In this document: piece by piece, positions 42,391-51,282 of the stretch | Numbering within the stretch: position 1 is the stretch's first letter | How the letters are laid out: each line of letters begins with the position of its first letter | Assembly (NCBI GenBank): GCA_051883415.1 | Contig: JBJETR010000041.1 | Coordinates: 1 to 64,000 of the forward strand | DNA from: HGM11368 sp051883415 | Lineage (GTDB): Bacteria > Bacillota > Clostridia > Christensenellales > UBA3700 | Length of the DNA: 64,000 nt | Direction of reading: 5' to 3' | Notes under the pieces: generated by a model | Database searches by the model: none | Seen by the model: only the letters and a program-made list of their open reading frames with translations | Told to the model about the DNA's origin: nothing | Program-made: the position numbers and the translations under genes

Positions 42391-43635
42391 TTATTTTATT
42401 GGTTTACACACCAAAATATCGTCTATTATTTTTTCACCTATCGCTTGCACGAGTCGGTCGGTATCAACGCCTATCACTTTACATCTGATATACTCTCTGC
42501 TGTAGCCCTCGGCGTACTTGCCGTCGCTGACTTCCGTCAAAATCTCTACTTCTTTGCCGATAAACTTGCTAAGATATTCTTGCTTGCACTTGCCTACAAC
42601 CACGCCAAGACTCTCTTTTCTTAGTTTTACACTTTCCCCGTCCACTCTCTTCATCTTGCTAGCAACCGTACCTTTGCGAGAAGAATAAGGAAAAACGTGT
42701 ACTTGCCCAAAGCACACCTTAGCCACGAAGTTTTCCGTTTCTAGAGCTTGCTCTTGCGTCTCGGTAGGGAATCCTACGATTACGTCGGTGGTGATATTGG
42801 CGTCAGGGTAATACTTACGCACTAGCTCTACCTTGTCGAGATATTGAGCAGTGACGTATTTTCTATTCATCTTTTTGAGTACGCCGTCGCTTCCACTCTG
42901 CAAACTAAGGTGGAATTGAGGACAAAAACTCTTTAGTTTTTGCGTAGCCGTCAACAGCTCGTCCGTAATTGCGGACCACTCCAACGAGCCAAGTCTTATG
43001 CGACACTCTACGTCCGTCAAAGCCTCGATAAGCTCGGTGAGCGAAGTCCCCGTATCCAAGCCAAACGACGACATATCTATGCCCGTCAAGACTATTTCGT
43101 GGCAAGAATTTTGTAGTCTACGGCACTCGTCCACCACCGAGGATAGACTGCGCGAGCGACTTCTACCTCTAAGATAAGGGATAAGACAGTAGGAACAAAA
43201 GTTGTTGCATCCGTCTTGTATCTTGACGTATGCCCTCGTCCTCTCGACGATAGCCTCAAAGTCGTCCTCATATTGCGTAGGCAATGCGCTAACCACCACG
43301 CCCGTATCTTGCAATTTATCCACCAGACTTGCCTTGTCGGCAACACCCGACACGTAGGTAACGCCCTTTTTGGTCTCAAACTGCTCGGCGTTGTTTTGCG
43401 AGGCGCAACCGCATACTACTATCTTGGCATCGGGATTGCACGCTAAGCACCTAGACACGTATTGTCTGGACTTACGCTCCGCCTCGTTGGTGACGGCGCA
43501 AGTGTTGAGAATATATACCTCTGCCCATTGCAAGTCCTCGACCACCTCGTGTCCTCTCTTTCTAAGCTCTCCCGTCAAGCAGTCGCACTCGTATTGGTTG
43601 ACCTTGCAACCGAGGTTGCATACGGCGATTTTCAT
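42391..43635 (-). CDS. mtaB: tRNA t6A37 methylthiotransferase MtaB
   Basis: 414 residues from the ATG at 43635 (ribosome site GGGAGAGATGAATAT); in-frame codons further upstream lie inside rsmE and are rejected. UPF0004 domain with AVCNLGCKVNQYE near 3-15, NTCAVTNEAERKSRQ near 47 and CGCASQN near 78; radical-SAM cluster NFCSYCLIPYLRGRSRSR near 139; C-terminal TRAM domain. It thiomethylates t6A37 in tRNA. 4-bp ATGA overlap with rsmE. Confidence 0.93.
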   Translation of the reverse strand: MKIAVCNLGCKVNQYECDCLTGELRKRGHEVVEDLQWAEVYILNTCAVTNEAERKSRQYVSRCLACNPDAKIVVCGCASQNNAEQFETKKGVTYVSGVADKASLVDKLQDTGVVVSALPTQYEDDFEAIVERTRAYVKIQDGCNNFCSYCLIPYLRGRSRSRSLSSVVDECRRLQNSCHEIVLTGIDMSSFGLDTGTSLTELIEALTDVECRIRLGSLEWSAITDELLTATQKLKSFCPQFHLSLQSGSDGVLKKMNRKYVTAQYLDKVELVRKYYPDANITTDVIVGFPTETQEQALETENFVAKVCFGQVHVFPYSSRKGTVASKMKRVDGESVKLRKESLGVVVGKCKQEYLSKFIGKEVEILTEVSDGKYAEGYSREYIRCKVIGVDTDRLVQAIGEKIIDDILVCKPIK

Positions 43636-44360
43636 ATATTCATCTCTCCCGACTCGTACTCTATCAAGGCGCAAGTGGCTATAGCGGCTGTTTCGCACCT
43701 CAATATACGCTTGCCGAGGCTAACTATATTGGCACCGGCTGCTCTTGCTCTTGCTACTTCGCTCTCGTCAAATCCGCCCTCGCTTCCAATGATTATTGCG
43801 ATAGACTTCGCCTCTCTAAGTCCCTCGATATCTCCTATTCTGCCCACGGTAGCGTTTTCGTAAGGCATAACGACTATATCGCATTGGGAGGCAATATCCA
43901 ACATATCGTCGTAATCGACTATCTCGCCTACCGTTACTCTCATGCTTCGTCCACACTGTTTGCAAGCCTGCAAAGCAATCTTATCCAATCGCTCCTTATT
44001 AAACTTGCTCTCAGTCACGTATTGCGAGCGAAAAGGCAAAATTTCGCTCACTCCGAGTTCTACGCCTTTTTGAATGATAATATCGAGTTTGTCACCCTTA
44101 GGCAAGGCTTGACAAAGCACAATCTTCTTATTAGGTTCGGCTTGATTGACTACGACTTGGTCTATCTTGGCTATAGCGTAGTCCTTGTTGATAGCCGTGA
44201 TAGTACACTCGTATTCCGTAGGCTCGTCCAGACACACAATCGCCTTGTAGCCTACCTTATAACGCAAAACCTTGGTGAGATGAATAAACTCATCGCCACG
44301 TATAATTATCTCGTCCTCTCGTCTATCGCACGCCTCTACAAAAAATCTTCTTATTTCCAT
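43632..44360 (-). CDS. rsmE: 16S rRNA (uracil-1498-N3)-methyltransferase
   Basis: 242 residues from the ATG at 44360, which gives the family's MEIRRFFVEA start. PUA-like N-terminal domain (DEFIHLTKVLRYKVG), then a SPOUT fold with QKGVELGVSEILPF near 101, and the knot motifs IIIGSEGGFDESE near 196-208 and LGKRILRCETAAIA near 218. It overlaps the end of prmA by 10 bp, so translation is coupled; no strong ribosome site of its own. Confidence 0.93.
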   Translation of the reverse strand: MEIRRFFVEACDRREDEIIIRGDEFIHLTKVLRYKVGYKAIVCLDEPTEYECTITAINKDYAIAKIDQVVVNQAEPNKKIVLCQALPKGDKLDIIIQKGVELGVSEILPFRSQYVTESKFNKERLDKIALQACKQCGRSMRVTVGEIVDYDDMLDIASQCDIVVMPYENATVGRIGDIEGLREAKSIAIIIGSEGGFDESEVARARAAGANIVSLGKRILRCETAAIATCALIEYESGEMNI

Positions 44361-45280
44361 TGTACCGTCATACGCAAAGCAACCCACTCGCCTTGCTCTA
44401 TCCTCTCCACTATTTGATAGCCTTTACTCTCAAAGGCACTCTCTACGTCGGACTTTCTATCCTTGATTATACCCGAAACAATCACGTCTTTTCCTCTCTT
44501 GACGTATTTGCCAAGGTCGTTAGATAAGCCTATAAGCACGTCTGCGGTAATGTTGGCTATCACCACGTCGTATTTAGACGAAGTCTTGTCCAAAAGGTTG
44601 GCACTATCCACGTTCATCTTGTCTGCCACGCCGTTGAGAAGAGCGTTTTCGTTGGCTACCCTCACTGCCTCTAGGTCTATGTCGTAGGCATCTACCTTAT
44701 CTGCACCCAATTTGACGGCTACGATGCCGAGTATTCCGCTACCCGTACCCACGTCAACCACGCTCTTGCCTTCGAGTCCTATGCTCTGCATGAGGCGTAT
44801 ACACATAGACGTCGTCTCGTGTTGCCCCGAACCAAATGCCGTGCCCGCGTCTATCAGCACCGTCTTGTCGTCCACTTCGCCCTCTATCCAACTTGGACGC
44901 ACCGTTATCTCACCGAGGGTGATTGGCTTTTGCGTCTCTTTCCACTTCTCCACCCAATCGTTGTCGTCGGTCTCGGCTATGCTATAGCTTAGTTCTCCCA
45001 AGTCAAAAGGACAATTATCTCGCAAAAATTGTATTCTCTCATCCAATCGTGCAAGTATATCTTCCAATTCGTCGGGCGTAAAGTAACCTTTGACGTACAC
45101 GTCCTCACCTTGATTTAGCACCTCGTCCGACACGTAGTCGTACAATACCTCTCCCTCCAATTCCTTAAAGTCGTTGAGGTCGTATATTCCCACGCCCTTA
45201 GAGCCCAACTCTTGCATTATGTCCGCCACCAATTCGCTGGCTTCGCTCGTCGTTTTGATTGCAATTTCTTTGAATATCAT
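44351..45280 (-). CDS. prmA: Ribosomal protein L11 methyltransferase
   Basis: 309 residues. N-terminal substrate-binding domain, linker, then SAM domain: TAFGSGQHETTSMCIRLM near 147, VVDVGTGSGILGIVAVKLGA near 174, and IANITADVLIGL near 233 (the NxxA-type PrmA motif). It trimethylates L11. In many Firmicutes it follows dnaJ directly; here the LRR/XRE module separates them. Confidence 0.93.
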   Translation of the reverse strand: MIFKEIAIKTTSEASELVADIMQELGSKGVGIYDLNDFKELEGEVLYDYVSDEVLNQGEDVYVKGYFTPDELEDILARLDERIQFLRDNCPFDLGELSYSIAETDDNDWVEKWKETQKPITLGEITVRPSWIEGEVDDKTVLIDAGTAFGSGQHETTSMCIRLMQSIGLEGKSVVDVGTGSGILGIVAVKLGADKVDAYDIDLEAVRVANENALLNGVADKMNVDSANLLDKTSSKYDVVIANITADVLIGLSNDLGKYVKRGKDVIVSGIIKDRKSDVESAFESKGYQIVERIEQGEWVALRMTVQWK

Positions 45281-45337
45281 AGTGACTTAATTATAATATA
45301 AGGCAATCGCAAAATCAAGTGATAACTATATTTTGAA

Positions 45338-45369
45338 ATAACAAAGACGCCCCCTACCGAGTGCGTCTT
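45338..45369 (-). terminator. Terminator of the LRR lipoprotein gene
   Basis: AAGACGC (45344-45350) pairs with GCGTCTT (45363-45369); minus strand continues TGTTATTTC. Confidence 0.7.
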
Positions 45370-45387
45370 GTATAGTTATTGTTGATA

Positions 45388-47805
45388 TTATTCTTTAGCA
45401 ATATCTCCGTCAGTGCAATGGATGACGTAGTTGCCTGTACCGTTATCCCAAAGTTTCATTTTATCTATTGCATTCCACTGTTCCATAGTACCCTGAAAAA
45501 TTATGGTTGTAAGATTGCTACAATTATTGAAAGCATAAGAAAAAATTCTCGTTACACTGTTCGGTATAGTAATAGTTGTCAATTCACTACAATCTGAGAA
45601 TGCATAAGTAGCAATACTAATTACTGACCTACCACAGTAAGTGTTAGCGATAATTAGCTCACTTTGAGGCTTTTTATATCCTGAAACAATATAGACGTCG
45701 TCATCTTGGCTATAAATTACATCTGTCCACTCCAAATTTCCGTCGTCACAAATTACGGTATATTCTGCGGTATTGTTGTCCCAATCTTTACCCTTACTTA
45801 TTGATGCCCACCTTTTTATTGTTCCATCAAATATTATAGTTTCCAAGCTACTACAGTCCTTAAACGCTTCGGCACCTATACTCTTTACGCTACTTGCAAT
45901 AGTAATTTGCGTAAGATTACTGCAATTACGGAATGCACCCGCCCCAATACTATTTACCCCATAAGGCACGTAGACTTCCGTAATATTGGAGCTGCTGCTA
46001 AACGCATCTTCGCCTATACTTTTTACAAATTCTCCGTTGTAATTGTCCGGAATCTCTATCTCGCTTAGGTCCATTCCGATAAGTCTAAAACCAACAACCT
46101 CATATCCATCGTCTTTGTGCACCAAGTTATAATATTTTGCAATGCTATCCTTTTGAATTTGTCCATCATCGCACTCAACGACATACTCTGCAGTAAAGTA
46201 ATCCCAACCATAAACCTTATATACTTCGTTCCAATCAGACATTGTCCCTAGATAATTGATTGTAGTGAGTTTTGTGCAGAGCATAAAGGCAGACGTTTCT
46301 ATATAATCAACGCTTTCGGCTATCGTTACGTCTTCTAGGTTTTCACATTGCCAAAACGCACGATAACCAATACTCTCCACACCTTTTGGTATAACTATAC
46401 CTGTAAGATTATTACACCCAAAAAAAGCATTTTGTGCGATGCTCGTAACGCTTCCTCCTGTTGGTATTACACTATTTTGACATCCCTGCAAGAGAGTTTT
46501 GCTTTCGGTTTCTATTAAACAATTGCCACTGCTATGATATCTCGTATTGTTAACGTCAACTTTTATACTTTTAAGACTTCTACAATTGCGAAAAACTGTT
46601 TCGCCTATGCTGGTCACACTCGCAGGTATGCTAATGTTTTGTAGGCTAGAGCAACCGCTAAACACCTCTTCACCTATACTTTTCACACCATTTGGCATGT
46701 TAATCTTCTCTAAATCAACACAACCTACAAATGCAAAATCATCTATATCTATGATACTGTCAGGCAATATTACGTTTTTTATTTTCGGATTGTTAAAATA
46801 TTCGTAGTTAAAATTGCAATATATTCCAAGTATTGCCCAATAATTACCAAACGCAAATTGATTAATCTTTGTAATATTATTAGGCAAAGTCAAATTGGTT
46901 GCCTGTCCTGTATAACCTAGTAGCATACTCTCCTCATCGCCGGAATAAATAATATATCCGTTTTGGTCTGTAGTAAGATTAGAATGGATATCATCCGTAT
47001 ACACGTTTTTTGCATAATAAGCTACACTACCATTACTTGACTCGCCTGCAACAATATCAAGGGAAGACTTATTACATACCTCTAGCAAATTACAACACCC
47101 TTCAAAAGCTCCGTATCCGACACTTTCCAACCTTTTTCCTAAAGTTACTTTAGTCAATTTTACGCATGAACCAAATGCACCTTCACCTATATAAGTTACA
47201 GCGTTAGGTATAATTATGGTTGTTAGACTACTGCAAAAATAGAATGCTATATCCCCTATACTAGTTATAGTATCAGGCAAAGTCAAATTCGTCAGCCCAC
47301 TGCAACCCAAAAATACACCTTCCCCTATACTCGTTATGCTATCAGGAATACTGACGCTAATCAATCCTGAGCACATTGCAAATCCTGCCATTGACTCATC
47401 TTCAATCTTTATACTAGTCACAGCCTTTCCGTTATATTCAGAAGGGATAGTCAAAACACCCTTTTGGATGGTTTGATTAATAGAAATATTTTTTAAATAT
47501 GTGTTATATGAAAATATTGAGACAAAATCATACAAGGACATACATCGCACCAAACCATACCCCTCTTCAGTAAGCCCTGTTACGACATAACTATTGCCTT
47601 CAAGTTTATACGTAAGGTATTGTGAAACGTCTATATATGATTCGTGCTCATTGTTTTCCGTACCCGAATTACTGTCACCTTTCCAATTGTCACTAGAACC
47701 ATCATCAATATTATCTTTGTTGTTGTTCTTACAAGCAACAAGCAAAAACGTCGAAACAACAAGCACTATAACTACCAACAAAATAAACAAACTTCGTCTT
47801 TTCAT
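45388..47805 (-). CDS. BspA-type leucine-rich-repeat surface lipoprotein
   Basis: 805 residues. Lipoprotein signal (MKRRSLFILLVVIVLVV, lipobox LVAC near 25), a short linker rich in Asn/Asp/Ser, then many LRR_5 units such as VTSIGETVFRNCRSLKSI and SIGAGAFRNCSNLTQITI. Three times an LRR block is followed by a WxxI-K...WD...Y-V-C-DG unit (about residues 520-545, 680-705 and 785-805), an unusual secondary repeat. Such proteins sit on the cell surface and often bind host or matrix proteins; that role is inference. It has two promoters, one with an operator in its spacer, and is divergent from an XRE gene. Confidence 0.85.
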   Translation of the reverse strand: MKRRSLFILLVVIVLVVSTFLLVACKNNNKDNIDDGSSDNWKGDSNSGTENNEHESYIDVSQYLTYKLEGNSYVVTGLTEEGYGLVRCMSLYDFVSIFSYNTYLKNISINQTIQKGVLTIPSEYNGKAVTSIKIEDESMAGFAMCSGLISVSIPDSITSIGEGVFLGCSGLTNLTLPDTITSIGDIAFYFCSSLTTIIIPNAVTYIGEGAFGSCVKLTKVTLGKRLESVGYGAFEGCCNLLEVCNKSSLDIVAGESSNGSVAYYAKNVYTDDIHSNLTTDQNGYIIYSGDEESMLLGYTGQATNLTLPNNITKINQFAFGNYWAILGIYCNFNYEYFNNPKIKNVILPDSIIDIDDFAFVGCVDLEKINMPNGVKSIGEEVFSGCSSLQNISIPASVTSIGETVFRNCRSLKSIKVDVNNTRYHSSGNCLIETESKTLLQGCQNSVIPTGGSVTSIAQNAFFGCNNLTGIVIPKGVESIGYRAFWQCENLEDVTIAESVDYIETSAFMLCTKLTTINYLGTMSDWNEVYKVYGWDYFTAEYVVECDDGQIQKDSIAKYYNLVHKDDGYEVVGFRLIGMDLSEIEIPDNYNGEFVKSIGEDAFSSSSNITEVYVPYGVNSIGAGAFRNCSNLTQITIASSVKSIGAEAFKDCSSLETIIFDGTIKRWASISKGKDWDNNTAEYTVICDDGNLEWTDVIYSQDDDVYIVSGYKKPQSELIIANTYCGRSVISIATYAFSDCSELTTITIPNSVTRIFSYAFNNCSNLTTIIFQGTMEQWNAIDKMKLWDNGTGNYVIHCTDGDIAKE

Positions 47806-47824
47806 AATTCCACCTACCTACCTA

Positions 47825-47853
47825 ATTATAATAACGCAACATTATTTTGTCAA
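47825..47853 (-). promoter_or_regulatory. Proximal perfect promoter of the LRR gene
   Basis: Minus-strand TTGACA (47848-47853), 17-bp spacer, TATAAT (47825-47830). No dyad is evident inside it. Confidence 0.8.
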
Positions 47854-47872
47854 CTTCAAAATTTGGCACATC

Positions 47873-47901
47873 GCTATATTCTAATAATAATTAGAAGTCA
47901 A
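47873..47901 (-). promoter_or_regulatory. Distal LRR promoter with operator O1 filling the spacer
   Basis: Minus-strand TTGACT (47896-47901), 17-bp spacer, TATAGC (47873-47878). The 18-bp dyad TTCTAATAATAATTAGAA (47879-47896) fills the spacer. Confidence 0.7.
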
Positions 47902-47909
47902 GACAAAAG

Positions 47910-47928
47910 TTCTAATTATTGTTAATAT
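47910..47928 (+). promoter_or_regulatory. Operator O2 and extended -10 of the second XRE gene
   Basis: TTCTAATTATTGTTAATA (47910-47927) is a degenerate copy of O1, 31 bp away. It overlaps an extended -10, TGT-TAATAT (47920-47928), again with 6 bp to the ATG at 47935 and no ribosome site. Confidence 0.65.
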
Positions 47929-47934
47929 TTGGAT

Positions 47935-48171
47935 ATGAATGAAATACAAAAAATCTTTGATTTTGACATCAAAATATTTGCCGAGAGGCTAAAAGAATTG
48001 CGTATCGAAAAGGGCGTTGGACAAAACAAACTTGCCGAAGACCTCGACTTGTCCAATGCAAGTATCAGTTATTGGGAAAACGCAAAGCAAGAGCCTACCG
48101 CCTCGGCGATATACAAGCTTGCTAAGTATTTCAACGTTTCTACCGATTATCTCTTGGGTTTATCCGATTGA
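47935..48171 (+). CDS. XRE-family (Cro/CI-type) transcriptional regulator
   Basis: 78 residues from the ATG at 47935; a TTG six bases earlier is possible but lies at the -10 edge. Single HTH_3 domain: RLKELRIEKGVGQNKLAEDL then LSNASISYWENAKQEPT (recognition helix and following turn) and AIYKLAKYFNVSTDYLLGLS. No other domain. It is divergent from the LRR lipoprotein gene and separated from it by two similar dyads, so it likely controls that gene and itself. Leaderless start inferred. It points against dnaJ and is inserted in the dnaJ-prmA gap. Confidence 0.87.
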   Translation: MNEIQKIFDFDIKIFAERLKELRIEKGVGQNKLAEDLDLSNASISYWENAKQEPTASAIYKLAKYFNVSTDYLLGLSD

Positions 48172-48175
48172 CTTG

Positions 48176-48197
48176 TCGCCGTTGGCGGCTTTTTTTA
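48176..48197 (+). terminator. Terminator of the second XRE gene
   Basis: Short GC stem CGCC-GTT-GGCG (48177-48187) followed by GCTTTTTTTA. Confidence 0.65.
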
Positions 48198-48228
48198 TAA
48201 AAGAACTCGCCTTGTTGCCAAAGCGAGT
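48190..48228 (-). terminator. dnaJ terminator
   Basis: ACTCGC (48205-48210) pairs with GCGAGT (48223-48228); on the minus strand TCTTTTATAAAAAAA follows. Confidence 0.65.
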
Positions 48229-48233
48229 ATTAT

Positions 48234-49358
48234 TTATTTTTTGTTATATTTTTTGATAAGCGGATACTGTGAGTCGCTAAGACTGTCCTCAAACTCTCTA
48301 AGCAATTTGAGTTGTTTGCTTGATAGGTTCTTAGGCGTCTCGACCTTGATTGTCACGTAGAGGTCACCGTAGGAGTCTTTTCGTAGCATCTTCATTCCGT
48401 AACCCTTGAGCCTTATCTTGGTGCCCGATTGAGTACCTTGAGGGACCTTGAATTTTGCTATTCCCTTCAAGGTTTTGATTTCTACCTCCACCCCGCAAGC
48501 GGCATCGTAATAGCCTATAGGATATTCGGTGTGTAGGTCGGAGCCGACACGTTTGAAGTCAGGACTATCCACAACGTAGAGAACAAGGACAAGATTACCC
48601 TTAGGTCCGCCGTTGCGACCACAGTTACCTTCGCCTCTTATAGTCATATTGATACCGGTGTCTACGCCAGCAGGTATGTTGACGGTTACGCTAGCTTCCT
48701 TTCTCACGTAGCCTGCGCCGCGACAAGACGAGCATTTTTCTTCTACGATTTTACCCTTACCGCCACAATAAGGACATACAGTCTGCACGATTTGTTGTCC
48801 AAATAAAGTGTTCTGAGTCTTACGAATAGTGCCCGTGCCGTTACAATGAGGACAAACCTTGACGGATGAGCCTGACTTAGCGCCCGAGCCTCCGCAAGAA
48901 GAACACGTCTCGTCACGATTAACCCTTATCGTCTTTTTGACGCCGTTGTAGGCTTCCTCAAAGCTCAAAGTAACCTTGACTTGAATATCGTCCCCCTGTC
49001 TTGGCGCATTAGGATTGCTACGACCGCCACCGCCAAAACCGCCGAAGAAGGAATTGAGTATATCCCCTAAGTCACTGCTGAAACCACCTGCGTCGCCACC
49101 GCCAAAGCCACCAAAGCCTTGAGGTCCGTTTTCGTCGCCGTATTGGTCGTAATTAGCCCTCTTATCCTTGTCGCTTAGCACTTCGTAAGCGTGGTTGATT
49201 TCTTTAAATTTAGCTTCGGCGTCCTTTTTCTCCGCCTCGGTTGCGTTAGCAAACCTATCGGGGTGCAATTTGATAGCTAATTTTCTATAAGCCTTTTTGA
49301 TTTCGTCCTCACTTGCACCTTTGGACACGCCTAAAATTTCGTATAAATCCTTTGCCAT
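48234..49358 (-). CDS. dnaJ: Chaperone protein DnaJ
   Basis: 374 residues, complete type I: J domain with HPD in KLHPDRF near 32, Gly/Phe-rich stretch near 75-115, four CxxCxGxG zinc repeats (CSSCGGSG, CPHCNGTG, CPYCGGKG, CSSCRGAG) near 142-205 and the C-terminal substrate domains. It stimulates DnaK ATPase and presents clients. Last gene of the HrcA operon; a hairpin separates it from dnaK. Confidence 0.96.
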   Translation of the reverse strand: MAKDLYEILGVSKGASEDEIKKAYRKLAIKLHPDRFANATEAEKKDAEAKFKEINHAYEVLSDKDKRANYDQYGDENGPQGFGGFGGGDAGGFSSDLGDILNSFFGGFGGGGRSNPNAPRQGDDIQVKVTLSFEEAYNGVKKTIRVNRDETCSSCGGSGAKSGSSVKVCPHCNGTGTIRKTQNTLFGQQIVQTVCPYCGGKGKIVEEKCSSCRGAGYVRKEASVTVNIPAGVDTGINMTIRGEGNCGRNGGPKGNLVLVLYVVDSPDFKRVGSDLHTEYPIGYYDAACGVEVEIKTLKGIAKFKVPQGTQSGTKIRLKGYGMKMLRKDSYGDLYVTIKVETPKNLSSKQLKLLREFEDSLSDSQYPLIKKYNKK

Positions 49359-49363
49359 AATTT

Positions 49364-49400
49364 CTCCAAAAACGTAGCCTACGCTATGATAGGCTACGTT
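49364..49400 (-). terminator. Hairpin between dnaK and dnaJ
   Basis: Perfect 10-bp stem AACGTAGCCT (49371-49380) / AGGCTACGTT (49391-49400), 10-nt loop, then TTTTGG on the minus strand. Probably attenuates or protects, giving more DnaK than DnaJ. Confidence 0.65.
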
Positions 49401-49418
49401 GATGCGCAGTATTTTGTA

Positions 49419-51254
49419 TTACTTGTTGTCGTCGCCGTCGATGATTATATCGTCCGGGTTGACTTCTCCGTTGTTTTCTGCACCTGCTCCCGCATTAGCG
49501 TTAGCTTGCTCTTGAGCGGCTTGATAGAGCTTGGTGAAGATAGGAGCGTTGGCTTTGCTCATCTCGTCGATGATAGCTCTTACCTTTTCTGCATCGTCGG
49601 CTGTTGCCAACTCTTCTTTTGCCTTTTTGAGTGCCTCTTCGAGAGTCTTCTTGTCATCTTCGGTGAGCTTATCGCCGGCTTCTTCCATAGCTTTCTCGGT
49701 AGCAAAAATCATTTGGTCTGCGTCGTTCTTAGCATCGACGAGGTCCTTACGCTTTTTGTCCTCTTCGGCATACTTCTCGGCTTCTTTGATGGCCTTGTCG
49801 ATGTCGTCGTCGCTGAGATTGGTAGAAGAGGTAATGGTTACGCTTTGCTTTTTGCCCGTGCCCTTGTCCACTGCCGTAACGTTGACTATACCGTTGGCGT
49901 CGATATCGAAGGTAACTTCGATTTGAGGGATTCCTCTTGGAGCAGGCGGAATACCGTCGAGTTGGAATCTACCAAGTTCCTTATTGTCGTTAGCCATAGA
50001 TCTCTCGCCTTGCAAAACTCTAATGTCTACGGCTGTCTGGTTGTTGGCTGCCGTGGAGAAAATTTGAGATTTGCTAGTAGGAATGGTGGTATTTCTATCG
50101 ATAAGCTTAGTAAATACACCACCCATAGTTTCGATACCGAGGCTAAGTGGAGTTACGTCGAGCAATACCACGTCTTTGACGTCGCCTGCCAATACGCCGC
50201 CTTGGATAGCCGCACCCAAAGCCACGCACTCGTCAGGGTTGATACCCTTGAAAGGCTCTTTGCCCGTAATATTCTTGACGGCTTCGATGACTGCAGGTAT
50301 TCTCGTAGAGCCACCCACCAAGATAACCTTAGCAAGGTCTTTAGCTTCCAACTTAGCGTCTGCTAGAGCCTTTTTGAGAGGAATGAGCGTCCTGGATACT
50401 AGTGAGCTGGTGAGTGCGTCAAACTTAGCTCTGGTGAGGTCCATATCGATATGCTTAGGACCTTCTGCCGTCATGGTGATGAACGGCAAATTGATGTTGG
50501 TCTTAGTCACGCCCGACAATTCAATTTTTGCCTTTTCTGCCGCTTCTTTGATTCTTTGCATAGTTGCAGGATCGGTAGGAAGCTTGATGCCTTCGGTTCT
50601 TTCGAATTCGTCAATGATATACTTGACGATTGCATTGTCAAAGTCGTCACCACCCAGCATTGTGTCGCCGTTGGTTGACAAAACTTCGAATACGCCGTCC
50701 TCAATCTCCAAAATAGACACGTCGAACGTACCGCCGCCGAGGTCATAAATCAATACCTTTTGACCTTGGTTTTCTGCTTTATCCAAGCCGTAAGCGAGCG
50801 CTGCCGCCGTTGGCTCGTTGATAATTCTCAATACTTCGAGACCTGCGATTTTGCCTGCGTCCTTGGTAGCCTGTCTTTGGCTGTCGGAGAAGTATGCAGG
50901 TACGGTGATAACGGCTTGCGTTACCTTTTGACCGAGGAAGGACTCAGCGTCCTCTTTGAGTTTGGTCAAAATCATTGCGCTTATCTCTTGTGGAGAATAC
51001 TTCTTGTCGTCAATCTCCACCTTGTAATCGCTACCCATATGTCTTTTGATAGAGCTTACCGTACGCTTAGCGTTGGCAATAGCCTGTCTTTTTGCTACTT
51101 GACCTACCAATCTTTCACCGTCTTTAGCAAAGCCGACTACGGAAGGAGTCGTTCTAGAGCCTTCCTTGTTAGCAATAACGGTCGCTTCACCGCCTTCCAT
51201 AACTGCTACGCAAGAGTTGGTTGTTCCAAGGTCAATACCTATTATTTTTCCCAT
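49419..51254 (-). CDS. dnaK: Chaperone protein DnaK (Hsp70)
   Basis: 611 residues. IGIDLGTTNSCVAV near 4-17, phosphate loop YDLGGGTFDVSIL near 170, ILVGGSTRIPAV near 310 and LLDVTPLSLGIETMGG near 370; C-terminal lid ends in an acidic DDIIIDGDDNK tail. As in other Firmicutes the N-domain lacks the ~24-residue insertion of proteobacterial DnaK. It folds and protects proteins with DnaJ and GrpE. Ribosome site AAAGGAGATAAATAT. Confidence 0.97.
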   Translation of the reverse strand: MGKIIGIDLGTTNSCVAVMEGGEATVIANKEGSRTTPSVVGFAKDGERLVGQVAKRQAIANAKRTVSSIKRHMGSDYKVEIDDKKYSPQEISAMILTKLKEDAESFLGQKVTQAVITVPAYFSDSQRQATKDAGKIAGLEVLRIINEPTAAALAYGLDKAENQGQKVLIYDLGGGTFDVSILEIEDGVFEVLSTNGDTMLGGDDFDNAIVKYIIDEFERTEGIKLPTDPATMQRIKEAAEKAKIELSGVTKTNINLPFITMTAEGPKHIDMDLTRAKFDALTSSLVSRTLIPLKKALADAKLEAKDLAKVILVGGSTRIPAVIEAVKNITGKEPFKGINPDECVALGAAIQGGVLAGDVKDVVLLDVTPLSLGIETMGGVFTKLIDRNTTIPTSKSQIFSTAANNQTAVDIRVLQGERSMANDNKELGRFQLDGIPPAPRGIPQIEVTFDIDANGIVNVTAVDKGTGKKQSVTITSSTNLSDDDIDKAIKEAEKYAEEDKKRKDLVDAKNDADQMIFATEKAMEEAGDKLTEDDKKTLEEALKKAKEELATADDAEKVRAIIDEMSKANAPIFTKLYQAAQEQANANAGAGAENNGEVNPDDIIIDGDDNK

Positions 51255-51282
51255 ATATTTATCTCCTTTTGATATATTTCTA

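Noticed and set aside
34776..48171. Prophage immunity regions at the two XRE loci
   Set aside because: The operator layout is lambda-like, but no integrase, terminase or other phage genes occur near either locus.
49386..50366. A 326-codon open frame opposite dnaK
   Set aside because: dnaK is certain; the antisense frame has no ribosome site or recognisable domain.
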